Origin: an uncultured Prevotellaceae bacterium
Lineage (GTDB): Bacteria > Bacteroidota > Bacteroidia > Bacteroidales > Bacteroidaceae
Reading direction: 5' to 3'
NCBI GenBank assembly: GCA_937898415.1
Contig: CALDLA010000032.1
Span: forward strand, 1 to 45,131
Length of the DNA: 45,131 bases
Positions 7,466-16,117 of the stretch are shown in pieces; the stretch's first letter is position 1; the number at the start of each line of letters is the position of its first letter. Under the pieces are notes generated by a model. The model saw only the letters and a program-made list of their open reading frames with translations. It made no database searches and was not told the origin of the DNA. Position numbers and translations under genes: made by a program.

Positions 7466-7503
7466 CAAAGATACAATAAAGGCGTCCCAAAAGTCGGGAC
7501 ACC
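7466..7503 (-). promoter_or_regulatory. Promoter of the radical-SAM gene with overlapping dyad
   Basis: TATCTTTG (minus strand, 7466-7473) is a good -7 box. It ends only 7 bases before the ATG at 7458, so the transcript would be nearly leaderless unless translation starts at 7440. An inverted repeat, GGcGTCCC / GGGACaCC (7481-7488 and 7496-7503), covers the place where a -33 element would lie. No TTTG is found at the normal spacing. The dyad may be an operator. Confidence 0.5.
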
Positions 7504-7535
7504 TTCAATAGTTTAACATTTTTTATTCAAAAACA

Positions 7536-7567
7536 TTGGCGTCTTTTTCCGATTATTCGTACCTTTG
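7536..7567 (+). promoter_or_regulatory. Promoter of the GH43 gene
   Basis: TACCTTTG (7560-7567) has an imperfect TTGG (7536-7539) 20 bases upstream. Transcription would start near 7574, giving a leader of about 14 bases before the ATG at 7588. Confidence 0.55.
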
Positions 7568-7587
7568 AGGCAAAAACCAACGAAACT

Positions 7588-9663
7588 ATGAAAAGAAAGC
7601 TATTCTTAACCCTGCTGCTGACCGTCGTGGCCCTTCTGCCGACGGCAGCCAAACAAAACCGTGTGCTCACCGAAAAGGACATGGGTGCCTATCTCTTCAC
7701 CTTCTTCAGCGACCCCACGCACGGTCTCTACATGGCCATCAGCTACGATGGCTACACGTTCACGGCCGTGAACAATGCAGAGCCCATCATCTCAGGCGAC
7801 AGCATCGCCGAGCAGCACGGCATCCGCGACCCGCACATCTACCGTGCGCCGAACGGTAAGTTCTATATCGCCATGACCGACCTCCACATTTTCGGCAAGA
7901 CGAAGGGCATCCGCACGACGCAGTGGGAGCGCCCCGACGAGTTCGGATGGGGTAACAACCGAGGACTGGTGCTAATGGCCTCTGACGACCTCATCCATTG
8001 GACGCACCACGTGGCCCGCATCGACAAACTGTTCCCTGAGCACTTCGGACAAGTGGCTTGCACCTGGGCGCCACAGACCATCTGGGACCCGGCGGTGGGC
8101 AAGCCGATGGTGTATTTCACCATCCGTCAGCAGGCTGGCGGCAACACGAAGTTGTACTATAGCTATGCCGACGAGGCTTTCACAACACTTGAGACAGAGC
8201 CGCAGCTGCTGTTCCAATGCCCGGACACGACTGTCCAGGTGCTCGATGCTGACATCTGCCCCATGCCTGACGGCCGTTACTTCATGAGCTATGTGTATCA
8301 GGAAAACCCTGGTGGCATCAAGTATATGATTAGTGACCGCATCAACCACTTTGACGACTATCACGCTGAGCAGATTGACACGGAGAATGGCGCTTGCGAG
8401 GCTCCGAACGTGTGGAAGCGCATCGGCCAGAAGAAGTGGGTTGTTATGTACGACGTCTTCAGTATTCGTCCCAACAACTTCGGCTTCGTCGAGACTTCGG
8501 ATTTCAAGACCTTCACCCCTCTTGGCCGTTTCGGCGAGGGAAAGATGAAGATGACAAATTTCGTCTCGCCAAAGCATGGCTCGGTCATCCACATCACCAA
8601 GGCCGAGGCCAAGCGACTGGAGCAGTACTGGAGCGAACAGCAGAAGAAGCGCAAGGCCATCCGCAGCGGCGAACTCTGGTACGATACTGACGGTCGCCAC
8701 ATCAACGCCCACGGCGGCGGCATCTTGAAGTATAATGATACCTATTATTGGTTTGGTGAGCATAAGGACGAACGTACCAGCGATGCTATGGTCGGCGTGA
8801 TGTGCTATGCGTCGAAGGACTTGGTCAGCTGGCGCAACTGCGGTGTGGCACTCAGCGTGACGGAACCGGCATTGGGCCAGGCGGGCCAGCGCATGAGGCG
8901 CGGCGCGACGACAGGCTCCGACATTGAGCGCGGTTGCATCCTCGAGCGTCCGAAGGTCATATATAATAAGGTAACGGGGAAGTTCTGCATGTGGTTCCAC
9001 CTCGAACTGAAGGGGCAGGGCTACAATGCCGCCCGCTACGGCGTGGCTGTGGCCGACCGTCCTGAAGGGCCTTATAAGTTCCTTTATTCGTCGAGAGCCA
9101 ATGCGGGCACATGGCCTATAAAGGGTTCGCCCATGAATTTCGACGAGTACCTGAAGCGCGACTACGGCACGGGGCAGATGGCACGCGACATGACGCTCTA
9201 CGTCGATGACGACGGGAAGGCCTACCACATCTTCTCGTCGGAGGAGAACTTCACCCTGCATATTGCCGAACTGACCGGCGACTATCTACACCATACCGGT
9301 CGTTACACCCGCATGGCCCCAGGTGGCCAGAACGAGGCACCTGCCATCTTCAAGCATGACGGCACCTATTGGATGATTACCTCCGGCTGTACGGGCTGGG
9401 CACCCAACGAGGCCCGTATGTTCTCGGCACCCACTATCATGGGACCTTGGACGCAGCACCCCAACCCCTGTCGCGGTCCCTTGGCTGAGAAGACCTTCAA
9501 CGGCCAGAGCACATACGTACTGACGCTTGACGACGGACGTCACATCTTCATGGCCGATATCTGGCGCCCCAACCATCCCATCGATGCCCGCTACATCTGG
9601 CTGCCCATCGAGTTTGAGGACGGCAAGCCTGTCCTCCGCTGGCGCGACGAGTGGACTTTTTAG
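7588..9663 (+). CDS. Secreted glycoside hydrolase with two GH43-type domains
   Basis: The product has 691 residues with a signal peptide (KRKLFLTLLLTVVALLPTAA). Two five-bladed-propeller-like modules lie in tandem. Module 1 (about 25-345) has GIRDPHIYR, TWAPQTIWDP, DADICP and an EAPNVW acid motif. Module 2 (about 355-691) has GGGILKYNDTYYWFGE, ERPKVIYN, RDMTLYVDDDG and NEAPAIF. GH43 enzymes remove arabinose, xylose or galactose from plant glycans. Module 2 recalls subfamilies acting on galactans, but I cannot fix the substrate. Both modules seem to keep the acid Glu. The usual N-terminal base Asp of module 1 is not obvious, so one module may be non-catalytic. A GH2 gene follows 175 bases downstream with its own -7 box. 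Confidence 0.85.
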   Translation: MKRKLFLTLLLTVVALLPTAAKQNRVLTEKDMGAYLFTFFSDPTHGLYMAISYDGYTFTAVNNAEPIISGDSIAEQHGIRDPHIYRAPNGKFYIAMTDLHIFGKTKGIRTTQWERPDEFGWGNNRGLVLMASDDLIHWTHHVARIDKLFPEHFGQVACTWAPQTIWDPAVGKPMVYFTIRQQAGGNTKLYYSYADEAFTTLETEPQLLFQCPDTTVQVLDADICPMPDGRYFMSYVYQENPGGIKYMISDRINHFDDYHAEQIDTENGACEAPNVWKRIGQKKWVVMYDVFSIRPNNFGFVETSDFKTFTPLGRFGEGKMKMTNFVSPKHGSVIHITKAEAKRLEQYWSEQQKKRKAIRSGELWYDTDGRHINAHGGGILKYNDTYYWFGEHKDERTSDAMVGVMCYASKDLVSWRNCGVALSVTEPALGQAGQRMRRGATTGSDIERGCILERPKVIYNKVTGKFCMWFHLELKGQGYNAARYGVAVADRPEGPYKFLYSSRANAGTWPIKGSPMNFDEYLKRDYGTGQMARDMTLYVDDDGKAYHIFSSEENFTLHIAELTGDYLHHTGRYTRMAPGGQNEAPAIFKHDGTYWMITSGCTGWAPNEARMFSAPTIMGPWTQHPNPCRGPLAEKTFNGQSTYVLTLDDGRHIFMADIWRPNHPIDARYIWLPIEFEDGKPVLRWRDEWTF

Positions 9664-9804
9664 TACTCTTTCCAAAAACATAGAGGAAATATGTTAGGTC
9701 TTTCGGGAAAAAGGAAACTTTCCTGAAAGAACAAAAACTGGAGGGTGTGTCAAAAATTGCAGGAAGAAAATCGCGGATTGATGGTGCAGTAGCCGAAAAA
9801 TCAC

Positions 9805-9812
9805 TACTTTTG
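9805..9812 (+). promoter_or_regulatory. -7 box upstream of the GH2 gene
   Basis: TACTTTTG fits TAnnTTTG and lies 26 bases before the ATG at 9839. The nearest TTG upstream (9778-9780) is 24 bases away, longer than usual, so only the -7 element is supported. The rest of the 175-base gap shows nothing else. Confidence 0.5.
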
Positions 9813-9838
9813 TAGGCTCAATAAACTACTAAAAACTG

Positions 9839-12784
9839 ATGAACTGCAAACTAATCACGCTAACTATTGTGCTGCTGTGCGCGACCTTGGGACTTGAAGC
9901 CGCCGAGCGGCAGAAACTGAACTTCAACGCCGATTGGCGGCTGAAAGTTGGCGACATCACGGAAGCTACTCAAGAGGATTTTGACGACCGCCTGTGGCAG
10001 CAGGTTACCTTGCCATACGCCTTCAACGGTGACGAGGCTTTCCGAAAGGACATCGTGGACTTGACGGACACCGTCTGCTGGTATCGCAAAACATTCTTGC
10101 TTTCAGAGAAAGACGTAAAGGGGAAAGTATTCGTTGAGTTCGAGGGTGTACGACAGGGTGCCGATTTCTACCTGAACGGTCATCATTTAGGTTTTAGCGA
10201 AAACGGGGTGATGGCATGCGGTTTCGATCTGACACCTTATATCAAACAGGGCGAGAACGTCATAGCTGTGCGCTGCGACAACAGTTGGACGTATCGCGAC
10301 CGCACGCTGAACAGCCGCTACCAGTGGAACGATAAGAACTTTAATGCCAACTACGGCGGTCTGCCGAAGAACGTCTGGCTGCATCTGACGGGCAGGCTCT
10401 ACCAGACGCTGCCCCTCTATTCGAACCTCGGCACCACGGGCACCTATGTTTATGCCACCGACTTTGACATTGCTAACCATAAGGCTGTGATTCACGCCGA
10501 GAGTCAGGTGAGGAATGACGACAACGATGGGCACACGTTTACCTATACCGTTCGCATGTTAGATGCCGACAACTGCGAGGTGGCTCACTTCCAAGGCGAG
10601 ACCGTCACCATGCAGCCCGGCGAGACGCGCGTGGTCAGCGCGCAGCAGGCCGTCGACGGTTTGCACTTCTGGTCGTGGGGCTACGGTTACCTCTATACCG
10701 TTGAGACGGTCATTGCGGTCGATGGTTTCCCCATCGACAAGGTCACCACTCGTACCGGCTTCCACAAGACGGAGTTCAAGGACGGAAAGATATGGCTGAA
10801 CGACCGCATGATGATGGTTCATGGCTACGCCCAGCGTACGTCGAACGAGTGGCCGGGCGTGGGCATCTCGGTGCCCTCCTGGCTGAGTGACTATTCGAAC
10901 GACTTGATGGTGCAGTCAGGCGCCAACATGGTGCGCTGGATGCACGTCACACCGTGGAAGCAGGATGTAGAGTCGTGCGACCGTGTAGGACTGCCACAGG
11001 CGATGCCCGCCGGCGATGCTGAGAAGGATGTGGACGGCCCAAGGTGGGAACAGCGAAAGGCGGTGATGCGCGACGCCATCATCTACAACCGCAACAACCC
11101 CTCGATACTGTTCTACGAAAGCGGCAACGAAAGTATCTCGCGTGAGCACATGCTGGAGATGAAGGCCATCCGCGATGCGTACGACCCCTGTGGCGGACGT
11201 GCCATCGGCAGTCGTGAGATGCTCGATATTGACGAAGCGGAGTACGGCGGTGAGATGCTTTATATCAATAAGTCGAAGAAGCACCCGATGTGGGCGATGG
11301 AATACTGCCGCGACGAGGGACTGCGTAAGTACTGGGACGAGCAGAGCTACCCCTACCACAAAGAGGGCGACGGTCCGCTCTATCGCGGGAACCCAGCATT
11401 AGAGTACAACCACAACATGGATCAGCTGGCCGTTGAGATGGTGCGCCGCTGGTACGACTACTGGCGTGAGCGTCCTGGTACAGGCAGCCGTGTGTCGTCG
11501 GGTGGCGTGAAGATTGTCTTCAGCGATACCAACACCCACCATCGTGGTGAGTCGAACTACCGCACCAGCGGCGTCGTTGATGCCATGCGAATCCCCAAGG
11601 ATGCCTACTTCGTGCATCAAGTGATGTGGAACGGATGGGTGGAGCCAGAAGAGGCGAAAACATACATTATCGGGCATTGGAACTATGATAAAGAAACCTG
11701 TAAGCCAGTCTATGTGGTTTCGACAGCTGATTCCGTCGAACTCTTTCTCAATGGCCGCTCGTTGGGCAAAGGAAAGCAGAGCTATCGTTACCTCTATACC
11801 TTCGACAACGTAGGCTTTGAACCAGGCACGTTAGAAGCTGTTGGCTCTGACGGTAGCCGCTACAAACTGGAGACTGCAGGTGAGCCTTATCAGCTGAAGC
11901 TTACGGCTATCGAGAATCCTGAAGGCATGAAGGCCGACGGTGCCGATATGGTGCTCTTCGAGGTGGAAGTCGTTGACCGTCAGGGGCGACGCTGTCCGTT
12001 AGACAACCGCACGGTTCACTTCGAACTATGGGGCGAGGGCAAGTGGATTGGTGGCATCGCCACGGGCCGAAGCGACAATTATGTCGGCGCTTACGACCTC
12101 CCCGTGGAGTGTGGTGTCAACCGCGTGCTGGTTCGTTCTACCGTGAACGCTGGCGACATTAACCTTTCGGCATACGCCGAGGGCGTACGTCCTGCTTACA
12201 TATCGTTGGAGACGCAGTCCGTCCATACCGCCGACTACGTGCCCCAACTCACGTTAAAGCCCCGCTTGGGTCGCGGCGAGACCCCTAACGGACCCTCCTA
12301 CAAGGATTGTTTAGTGAGTGTAGATGTCGTCAAGGCCACCGCCGGCTCCAACCCCGCCGACCTGAAAAACAGCTACGACGACAACGAACTGACCGAGTGG
12401 AAGAGTGACGGCAAACTCCAGAACGCATGGGTCAAATACGCCCTCAGCCGCCGCGCAGCCATCAGTGAGATCGCCCTCAAGTTGACGGGCTGGCGACAGA
12501 AGTGCTATCCGTTGTCGGTGTATGCCGGCAAGAAGAAAGTGTGGGAGGGCATCACCCCCGCCACGCTCGGCTACGTCCACCTGTCGATTGACAAGCCCGT
12601 CGCTGCCAACGACATCACCATCCGCATGGTAGCCCCTGTGCAGGACAGTGCCAAGTTTGGACAGGTGAAGGAACTGGCAGGCGGCGCAGCCAACGAGATG
12701 GACCGTATCAGGAGCGAAAAAGGAAAGGTCGAACTCCGTATAGTAGAGCTCGACCTTGTGGAAAAAGCGGATGTGCCCAAGTAG
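9839..12784 (+). CDS. Secreted GH2-family glycosidase (beta-galactosidase-like)
   Basis: The product has 981 residues with a signal peptide (CKLITLTIVLLCATLGLEA). The order is: a GH2 sugar-binding jelly roll (to about 200), an immunoglobulin-like domain (to about 310), and a TIM barrel with acid/base Glu431 in FYESGNES and probable nucleophile Glu488 in WAMEYC. A DUF4982-like region (VYVVSTADSVELFLNGRS) and Ig-like regions follow. The last 140 residues resemble an F5/8-type-C carbohydrate-binding module (NSYDDNELTEWKSDGKLQ). The acid/base context FYESGNES differs from the classical MWSLGNE, so the substrate may not be a simple beta-galactoside. It faces the convergent gpmI gene with 29 bases between stops. 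Confidence 0.85.
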   Translation: MNCKLITLTIVLLCATLGLEAAERQKLNFNADWRLKVGDITEATQEDFDDRLWQQVTLPYAFNGDEAFRKDIVDLTDTVCWYRKTFLLSEKDVKGKVFVEFEGVRQGADFYLNGHHLGFSENGVMACGFDLTPYIKQGENVIAVRCDNSWTYRDRTLNSRYQWNDKNFNANYGGLPKNVWLHLTGRLYQTLPLYSNLGTTGTYVYATDFDIANHKAVIHAESQVRNDDNDGHTFTYTVRMLDADNCEVAHFQGETVTMQPGETRVVSAQQAVDGLHFWSWGYGYLYTVETVIAVDGFPIDKVTTRTGFHKTEFKDGKIWLNDRMMMVHGYAQRTSNEWPGVGISVPSWLSDYSNDLMVQSGANMVRWMHVTPWKQDVESCDRVGLPQAMPAGDAEKDVDGPRWEQRKAVMRDAIIYNRNNPSILFYESGNESISREHMLEMKAIRDAYDPCGGRAIGSREMLDIDEAEYGGEMLYINKSKKHPMWAMEYCRDEGLRKYWDEQSYPYHKEGDGPLYRGNPALEYNHNMDQLAVEMVRRWYDYWRERPGTGSRVSSGGVKIVFSDTNTHHRGESNYRTSGVVDAMRIPKDAYFVHQVMWNGWVEPEEAKTYIIGHWNYDKETCKPVYVVSTADSVELFLNGRSLGKGKQSYRYLYTFDNVGFEPGTLEAVGSDGSRYKLETAGEPYQLKLTAIENPEGMKADGADMVLFEVEVVDRQGRRCPLDNRTVHFELWGEGKWIGGIATGRSDNYVGAYDLPVECGVNRVLVRSTVNAGDINLSAYAEGVRPAYISLETQSVHTADYVPQLTLKPRLGRGETPNGPSYKDCLVSVDVVKATAGSNPADLKNSYDDNELTEWKSDGKLQNAWVKYALSRRAAISEIALKLTGWRQKCYPLSVYAGKKKVWEGITPATLGYVHLSIDKPVAANDITIRMVAPVQDSAKFGQVKELAGGAANEMDRIRSEKGKVELRIVELDLVEKADVPK

Positions 12785-12822
12785 GCACCTCTTCACTTCT
12801 CACTTCTCACTTTTCACTTCAC
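12785..12822. repeat. Pyrimidine-rich CACTTCTCACTTTTCACTTC repeat between convergent genes
   Basis: This tract is built of CACTTCT/CACTTTT words and fills the gap between GH2 and gpmI, running into the gpmI stop. It is the complement of the word pattern at 181-226. No hairpin with a T-run is visible here, so I see no clear terminator for either gene. Confidence 0.45.
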
Positions 12823-14343
12823 ATTGTCCTCAATCAGGCACTCGCCAGTCATGTCGGCAGGCTGCTCCAGTCCCATGATATGCAGGATAGAGGGAGCCAC
12901 ATCGGCCAGACGGCCGTCCTTCACCGTTGCCGAGTTGTTGTTGGTGACGTAAATGAAGGGCACGGGGTTCAGCGAGTGAGCCGTGTTGGGTGTACCGTCG
13001 GGGTTAATGGCATTGTCGGCATTACCGTGATCAGCAATGATGATAGCCTCGTAGTCGTTGGCTTTGGCAGCCTCGATGACCTCGCGCACGCAGTTGTCGA
13101 CGGCCCAGACAGCCTTGGCGATGGCGTTGTAGACACCTGTGTGACCTACCATGTCGCCGTTGGCGAAGTTCACGACGATGAAGTCGTACTTGGCCTCGTT
13201 GATGGCTGCCACCAGCTTGTCCTTCACTTCGTAGGCACTCATCTCGGGCTTCAAGTCGTAGGTAGCCACCTTCGGCGAGGGCACCAGGATGCGGTCCTCA
13301 CCCTCGTAGGGAGCCTCGCGACCACCATTGAAGAAGAACGTCACGTGTGCGTACTTCTCCGTCTCGGCAGTGTGCAACTGCTTCTTGCCCTGCTGTGACA
13401 GGTACTCGCCGAGGGTGTTCTCCACGTTCTCTTTAGGGAAGAGGATATTTACGCCTGTAAACGATGCGTCGTAGGGCGTCATGCAGTAGTACTGCAGTCC
13501 GGGAATGGTCTTCATGCCCTGCTCCGGCATATCCTGTTGGGTCAGCACGATGGTCAACTCCTTGGCGCGGTCGTTGCGGAAGTTGATGAAGATGACAACA
13601 TCGCCCTCCTCGATGGTGCCGTTGACTTTGGCATTGTGGATGGGCTTGATGAATTCATCCGTTACACCCTCGTCATAGCTCTCCTCCATAGCCTTCACCA
13701 TATCGGTAGCCTGCTTACCAACACCATTCACAATCAGGTCGTAACCCTCCTTTACACGCTCCCAGCGCTTATCGCGGTCCATCGCATAGAAACGGCCTAC
13801 AATTGAGGCAATCGCAGCATGATTAGCAGCACAGACATCGCTCACCTGCTGGATGAAACCGATACCGGAGTGTGGGTCGGTATCGCGGCCGTCCATGAAG
13901 CAATGAACAAAGGTCTGGTTCTTCAGTCCGTAGTGCTTGCCCACCTCGATGAGCTTGAACAGATGGTCGAGTGAGGAGTGTACGCCGCCGTCGGAGCAGA
14001 GGCCCATGAGGTGCAGCTTTTTTCCGTTCTCCTTGGCGTAGGAGTAGGCAGCCTTCACCTGCGGGTTCTCCACGATGGAGCCGTCCTTGCAGGCGCGGTT
14101 GATCTTCACTAAGTCCTGATAGACGATGCGGCCTGCGCCGATGTTGAGGTGTCCCACTTCGGAGTTTCCCATTTGACCGTCGGGTAGTCCGACGTCCTCG
14201 CCTGAAGCCTGTAGCTGTGAGTGTGCTGACGTAGCAGCTAACAAATCCAGATAAGGTGTCGGCGTGTTGAAGATGACGTCACCCTTACCATGCTTACCGA
14301 TTCCCCATCCGTCGAGAATCATCAAAAGTGCTTTCTTTGCCAT
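12814..14343 (-). CDS. gpmI: 2,3-bisphosphoglycerate-independent phosphoglycerate mutase
   Basis: The product has 509 residues, the usual length. It interconverts 3- and 2-phosphoglycerate in glycolysis and gluconeogenesis using two metal ions. The N-terminal MILDGWG supplies a metal-binding Asp. The catalytic Ser61 is in GNSEVGHLNIGAGR. The substrate-site motif CFMDGRDTDP, FINFRNDRA, and the C-terminal metal ligands NFANGDMVGHTG and IIADHGNAD are all present. It is a cytoplasmic housekeeping gene on the minus strand, transcribed divergently from the secreted-protein operon. It has its own -7 box at 14384-14391, leaving a leader of about 35 bases. Confidence 0.97.
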   Translation of the reverse strand: MAKKALLMILDGWGIGKHGKGDVIFNTPTPYLDLLAATSAHSQLQASGEDVGLPDGQMGNSEVGHLNIGAGRIVYQDLVKINRACKDGSIVENPQVKAAYSYAKENGKKLHLMGLCSDGGVHSSLDHLFKLIEVGKHYGLKNQTFVHCFMDGRDTDPHSGIGFIQQVSDVCAANHAAIASIVGRFYAMDRDKRWERVKEGYDLIVNGVGKQATDMVKAMEESYDEGVTDEFIKPIHNAKVNGTIEEGDVVIFINFRNDRAKELTIVLTQQDMPEQGMKTIPGLQYYCMTPYDASFTGVNILFPKENVENTLGEYLSQQGKKQLHTAETEKYAHVTFFFNGGREAPYEGEDRILVPSPKVATYDLKPEMSAYEVKDKLVAAINEAKYDFIVVNFANGDMVGHTGVYNAIAKAVWAVDNCVREVIEAAKANDYEAIIIADHGNADNAINPDGTPNTAHSLNPVPFIYVTNNNSATVKDGRLADVAPSILHIMGLEQPADMTGECLIEDNVK

Positions 14344-14383
14344 AATTATCTATTGAAATACATTAATTTTTGCTTTCGGGGTG

Positions 14384-14441
14384 CAAAGTTACGAAATATT
14401 TCTCATTTCTCTTTCTCTTTCTGTTTTTTTTTGTACCTTTG
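14384..14441. promoter_or_regulatory. Divergent promoters of gpmI and the secreted-protein/GH3 operon
   Basis: On the minus strand TAACTTTG (14384-14391) serves gpmI. On the plus strand TACCTTTG (14434-14441) serves the gene at 14473. No clear TTTG at -33 is seen for either. The stretch between the two is pyrimidine-rich (TCTCTTTCTCTTTCTG). The plus-strand box shows that the open frame extending upstream to 14290 is not translated. Confidence 0.6.
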
Positions 14442-14472
14442 TGCCCATATAGACCATTTTATTTACAACATT

Positions 14473-14997
14473 ATGAGGAACATTAAACGTTATCAACGGC
14501 TGTTGGGCATTGCTGTGCTCTGCTTGTGTTCGCTGCTGGCCCGCGCCGAGAACTATTCGTTTACGCTGATTGTCAACGGAGAGTCTTATGTGTTCAACCT
14601 GGCCGAGAAGCCTGTCATTACTTTCGAGGGTGACAAGCTGACGGTGAAGGTGACAGAGCCCTCTGCAGTGGTGGAAGAGCAGAGCACCGTCAGCGAAATC
14701 AGCGTAGCCGTGTCCGAGGTGCAGAACATCGACTTGGAGAAAGTGAACGTAGCGCCTCAGGATACCGAGGTGGGGGTAAAGACGGTCAAGGTCGACACTG
14801 AGTTTGTCAACGGACAACTGAAGCTGAACGGACTGCAGCCTGGCAGTCAGGTGACGGTTGTCAGTATGGACAGTAAGAACTGTCTGACGGTGAAGGCATC
14901 GGGTGATGGTGAAGCCATCGTCGGCATGCAGACCCTTCCCAGCGGCGTGTACATCGTACGCACACCGAAATCATCAATTAAAGTAACCAATAAGTAA
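14473..14997 (+). CDS. Small secreted protein with a C-terminal sorting-like motif
   Basis: From the ATG at 14473 the product has 174 residues. The longer frame overlaps the gpmI start and this gene's own promoter. The signal peptide ends near ARAEN. The mature protein starts with YSFTLIVNGESYVFNL...ITFEGD, a pattern also at the start of the next gene's product. It ends with LPSGVYIVRTPKSSIKVTNK, resembling the short type-A C-terminal region of Bacteroidota type IX-secreted proteins, though shorter than a full domain. It is the first gene of an apparent operon with the coiled-coil protein (21 bases on) and the GH3 enzyme. No enzymatic motif was seen, and its function is unknown. Confidence 0.75.
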   Translation: MRNIKRYQRLLGIAVLCLCSLLARAENYSFTLIVNGESYVFNLAEKPVITFEGDKLTVKVTEPSAVVEEQSTVSEISVAVSEVQNIDLEKVNVAPQDTEVGVKTVKVDTEFVNGQLKLNGLQPGSQVTVVSMDSKNCLTVKASGDGEAIVGMQTLPSGVYIVRTPKSSIKVTNK

Positions 14998-15018
14998 TCA
15001 ACAAAAAAACATAGTACT

Positions 15019-16107
15019 ATGAAGAAGTTTATACTTGCCAGTGCCTTTGCACTGATGGCCACACCAGCCCTGTTAGCCCAGTCAAACAACACCTACTCCA
15101 TGCAGATTGAACTGAAGGACGGAACGAAAATCACTCTCGGCCCCAACGACCTGAAGAACATCACTTTCGTCGACGGCGTCATCAAGATTGAGGGCAACAC
15201 CATTGAGGAGTTGCGCAGCTCGATTGCAAAATGTGAGGCAACAACACAGGTGATGACGGAGGAGCAGAGCAAGAATATTGACGCCCTGAAAGCGAAGGCA
15301 TCCGATCTCCAGGCCATGATTGACTATCTGAGTGTAAAGGTGGCCCAACTTGAGAAATCGGAGGGAGGCACCGACAACACTGAAGATATAAAGACCTTGC
15401 AGAGTGCTATTTCTACACTGGAGAAAGAATTGGTTTCGCTGAAGACAAGTCAGACGGCAATGAAGACAGATCTGGCTGCTTCGAACGATAAAATTACTAA
15501 CGTCCAGATGATGGTAACTGCAACGGAGGTAGCTATCAAGAATTTGCAGGAGGCCGTTAAGAATTTGCAGTCTTCTGGCGACGGTTCTGCTGCCAACGAA
15601 GAACGAATTAAGGCTTTGGAGGCAGAGATTACTGTGCTGAAGGCAAGCCAGGCAGATATGAAGGCTGCATTAGTGAACCTTAAAAATGAATCGGCACAAA
15701 ACAAAGTAATGATTAGTGATGTCGCAAGTGTGGTTAATGCAACAAATGGAAAGGTTCAAGATTTGGGAGAAATTGCTGCCTCGCTGAGTGCCAATGTTAA
15801 GGCCAGCCAGGCTGCGATAGATCAGTTAAAAGTGGAATCAAAGAACGCTCAAACTGATTTGAAGAAACTAAATGAAAATCTTCTGCAAAGCATAGAACAG
15901 CTGAAGCAGCATACCATTCCTCAGGAGGTGGCAATGCAGATGGAGGATGGCAAAGCAATGTTACAATCTGAAATCGAAAAGAATTATGAAGAGACGAAAG
16001 GCTGGATTCAAGCGCTGGATGCAAGAGTGGCTAATGTGGAAAATGCGATTGAAGAAATATTCGAGAAATTGGTTAATTTGGAGAACAATGTTAACAAGAA
16101 TCAATAA
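15019..16107 (+). CDS. Secreted coiled-coil protein
   Basis: The product has 362 residues. The signal peptide is KKFILASAFALMATPALLA, followed by NTYSMQIELKDGTKITLGP...ITFVDG, which parallels the mature N-terminus of the preceding protein. From about residue 65 to the end it is almost entirely heptad-patterned coiled coil (repeated LKAS.ADMKAALVNLK-type segments) with two short Gly/Ser breaks (SEGGTDN, SSGDGSAAN). It probably forms an extended oligomer in the periplasm or at the surface. Base composition shifts towards AT in the second half. It lies between the small secreted protein and the GH3 gene (10 bases downstream). Its function is unknown. Confidence 0.75.
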   Translation: MKKFILASAFALMATPALLAQSNNTYSMQIELKDGTKITLGPNDLKNITFVDGVIKIEGNTIEELRSSIAKCEATTQVMTEEQSKNIDALKAKASDLQAMIDYLSVKVAQLEKSEGGTDNTEDIKTLQSAISTLEKELVSLKTSQTAMKTDLAASNDKITNVQMMVTATEVAIKNLQEAVKNLQSSGDGSAANEERIKALEAEITVLKASQADMKAALVNLKNESAQNKVMISDVASVVNATNGKVQDLGEIAASLSANVKASQAAIDQLKVESKNAQTDLKKLNENLLQSIEQLKQHTIPQEVAMQMEDGKAMLQSEIEKNYEETKGWIQALDARVANVENAIEEIFEKLVNLENNVNKNQ

Positions 16108-16117
16108 CATCTGACCT

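Noticed and set aside
7972..9261. 429-codon open frame antisense to the GH43 gene
   Set aside because: It lies entirely opposite a gene with clear family motifs, has no promoter or recognisable domain, and its residue pattern is that expected from the complement of GC-rich codons.
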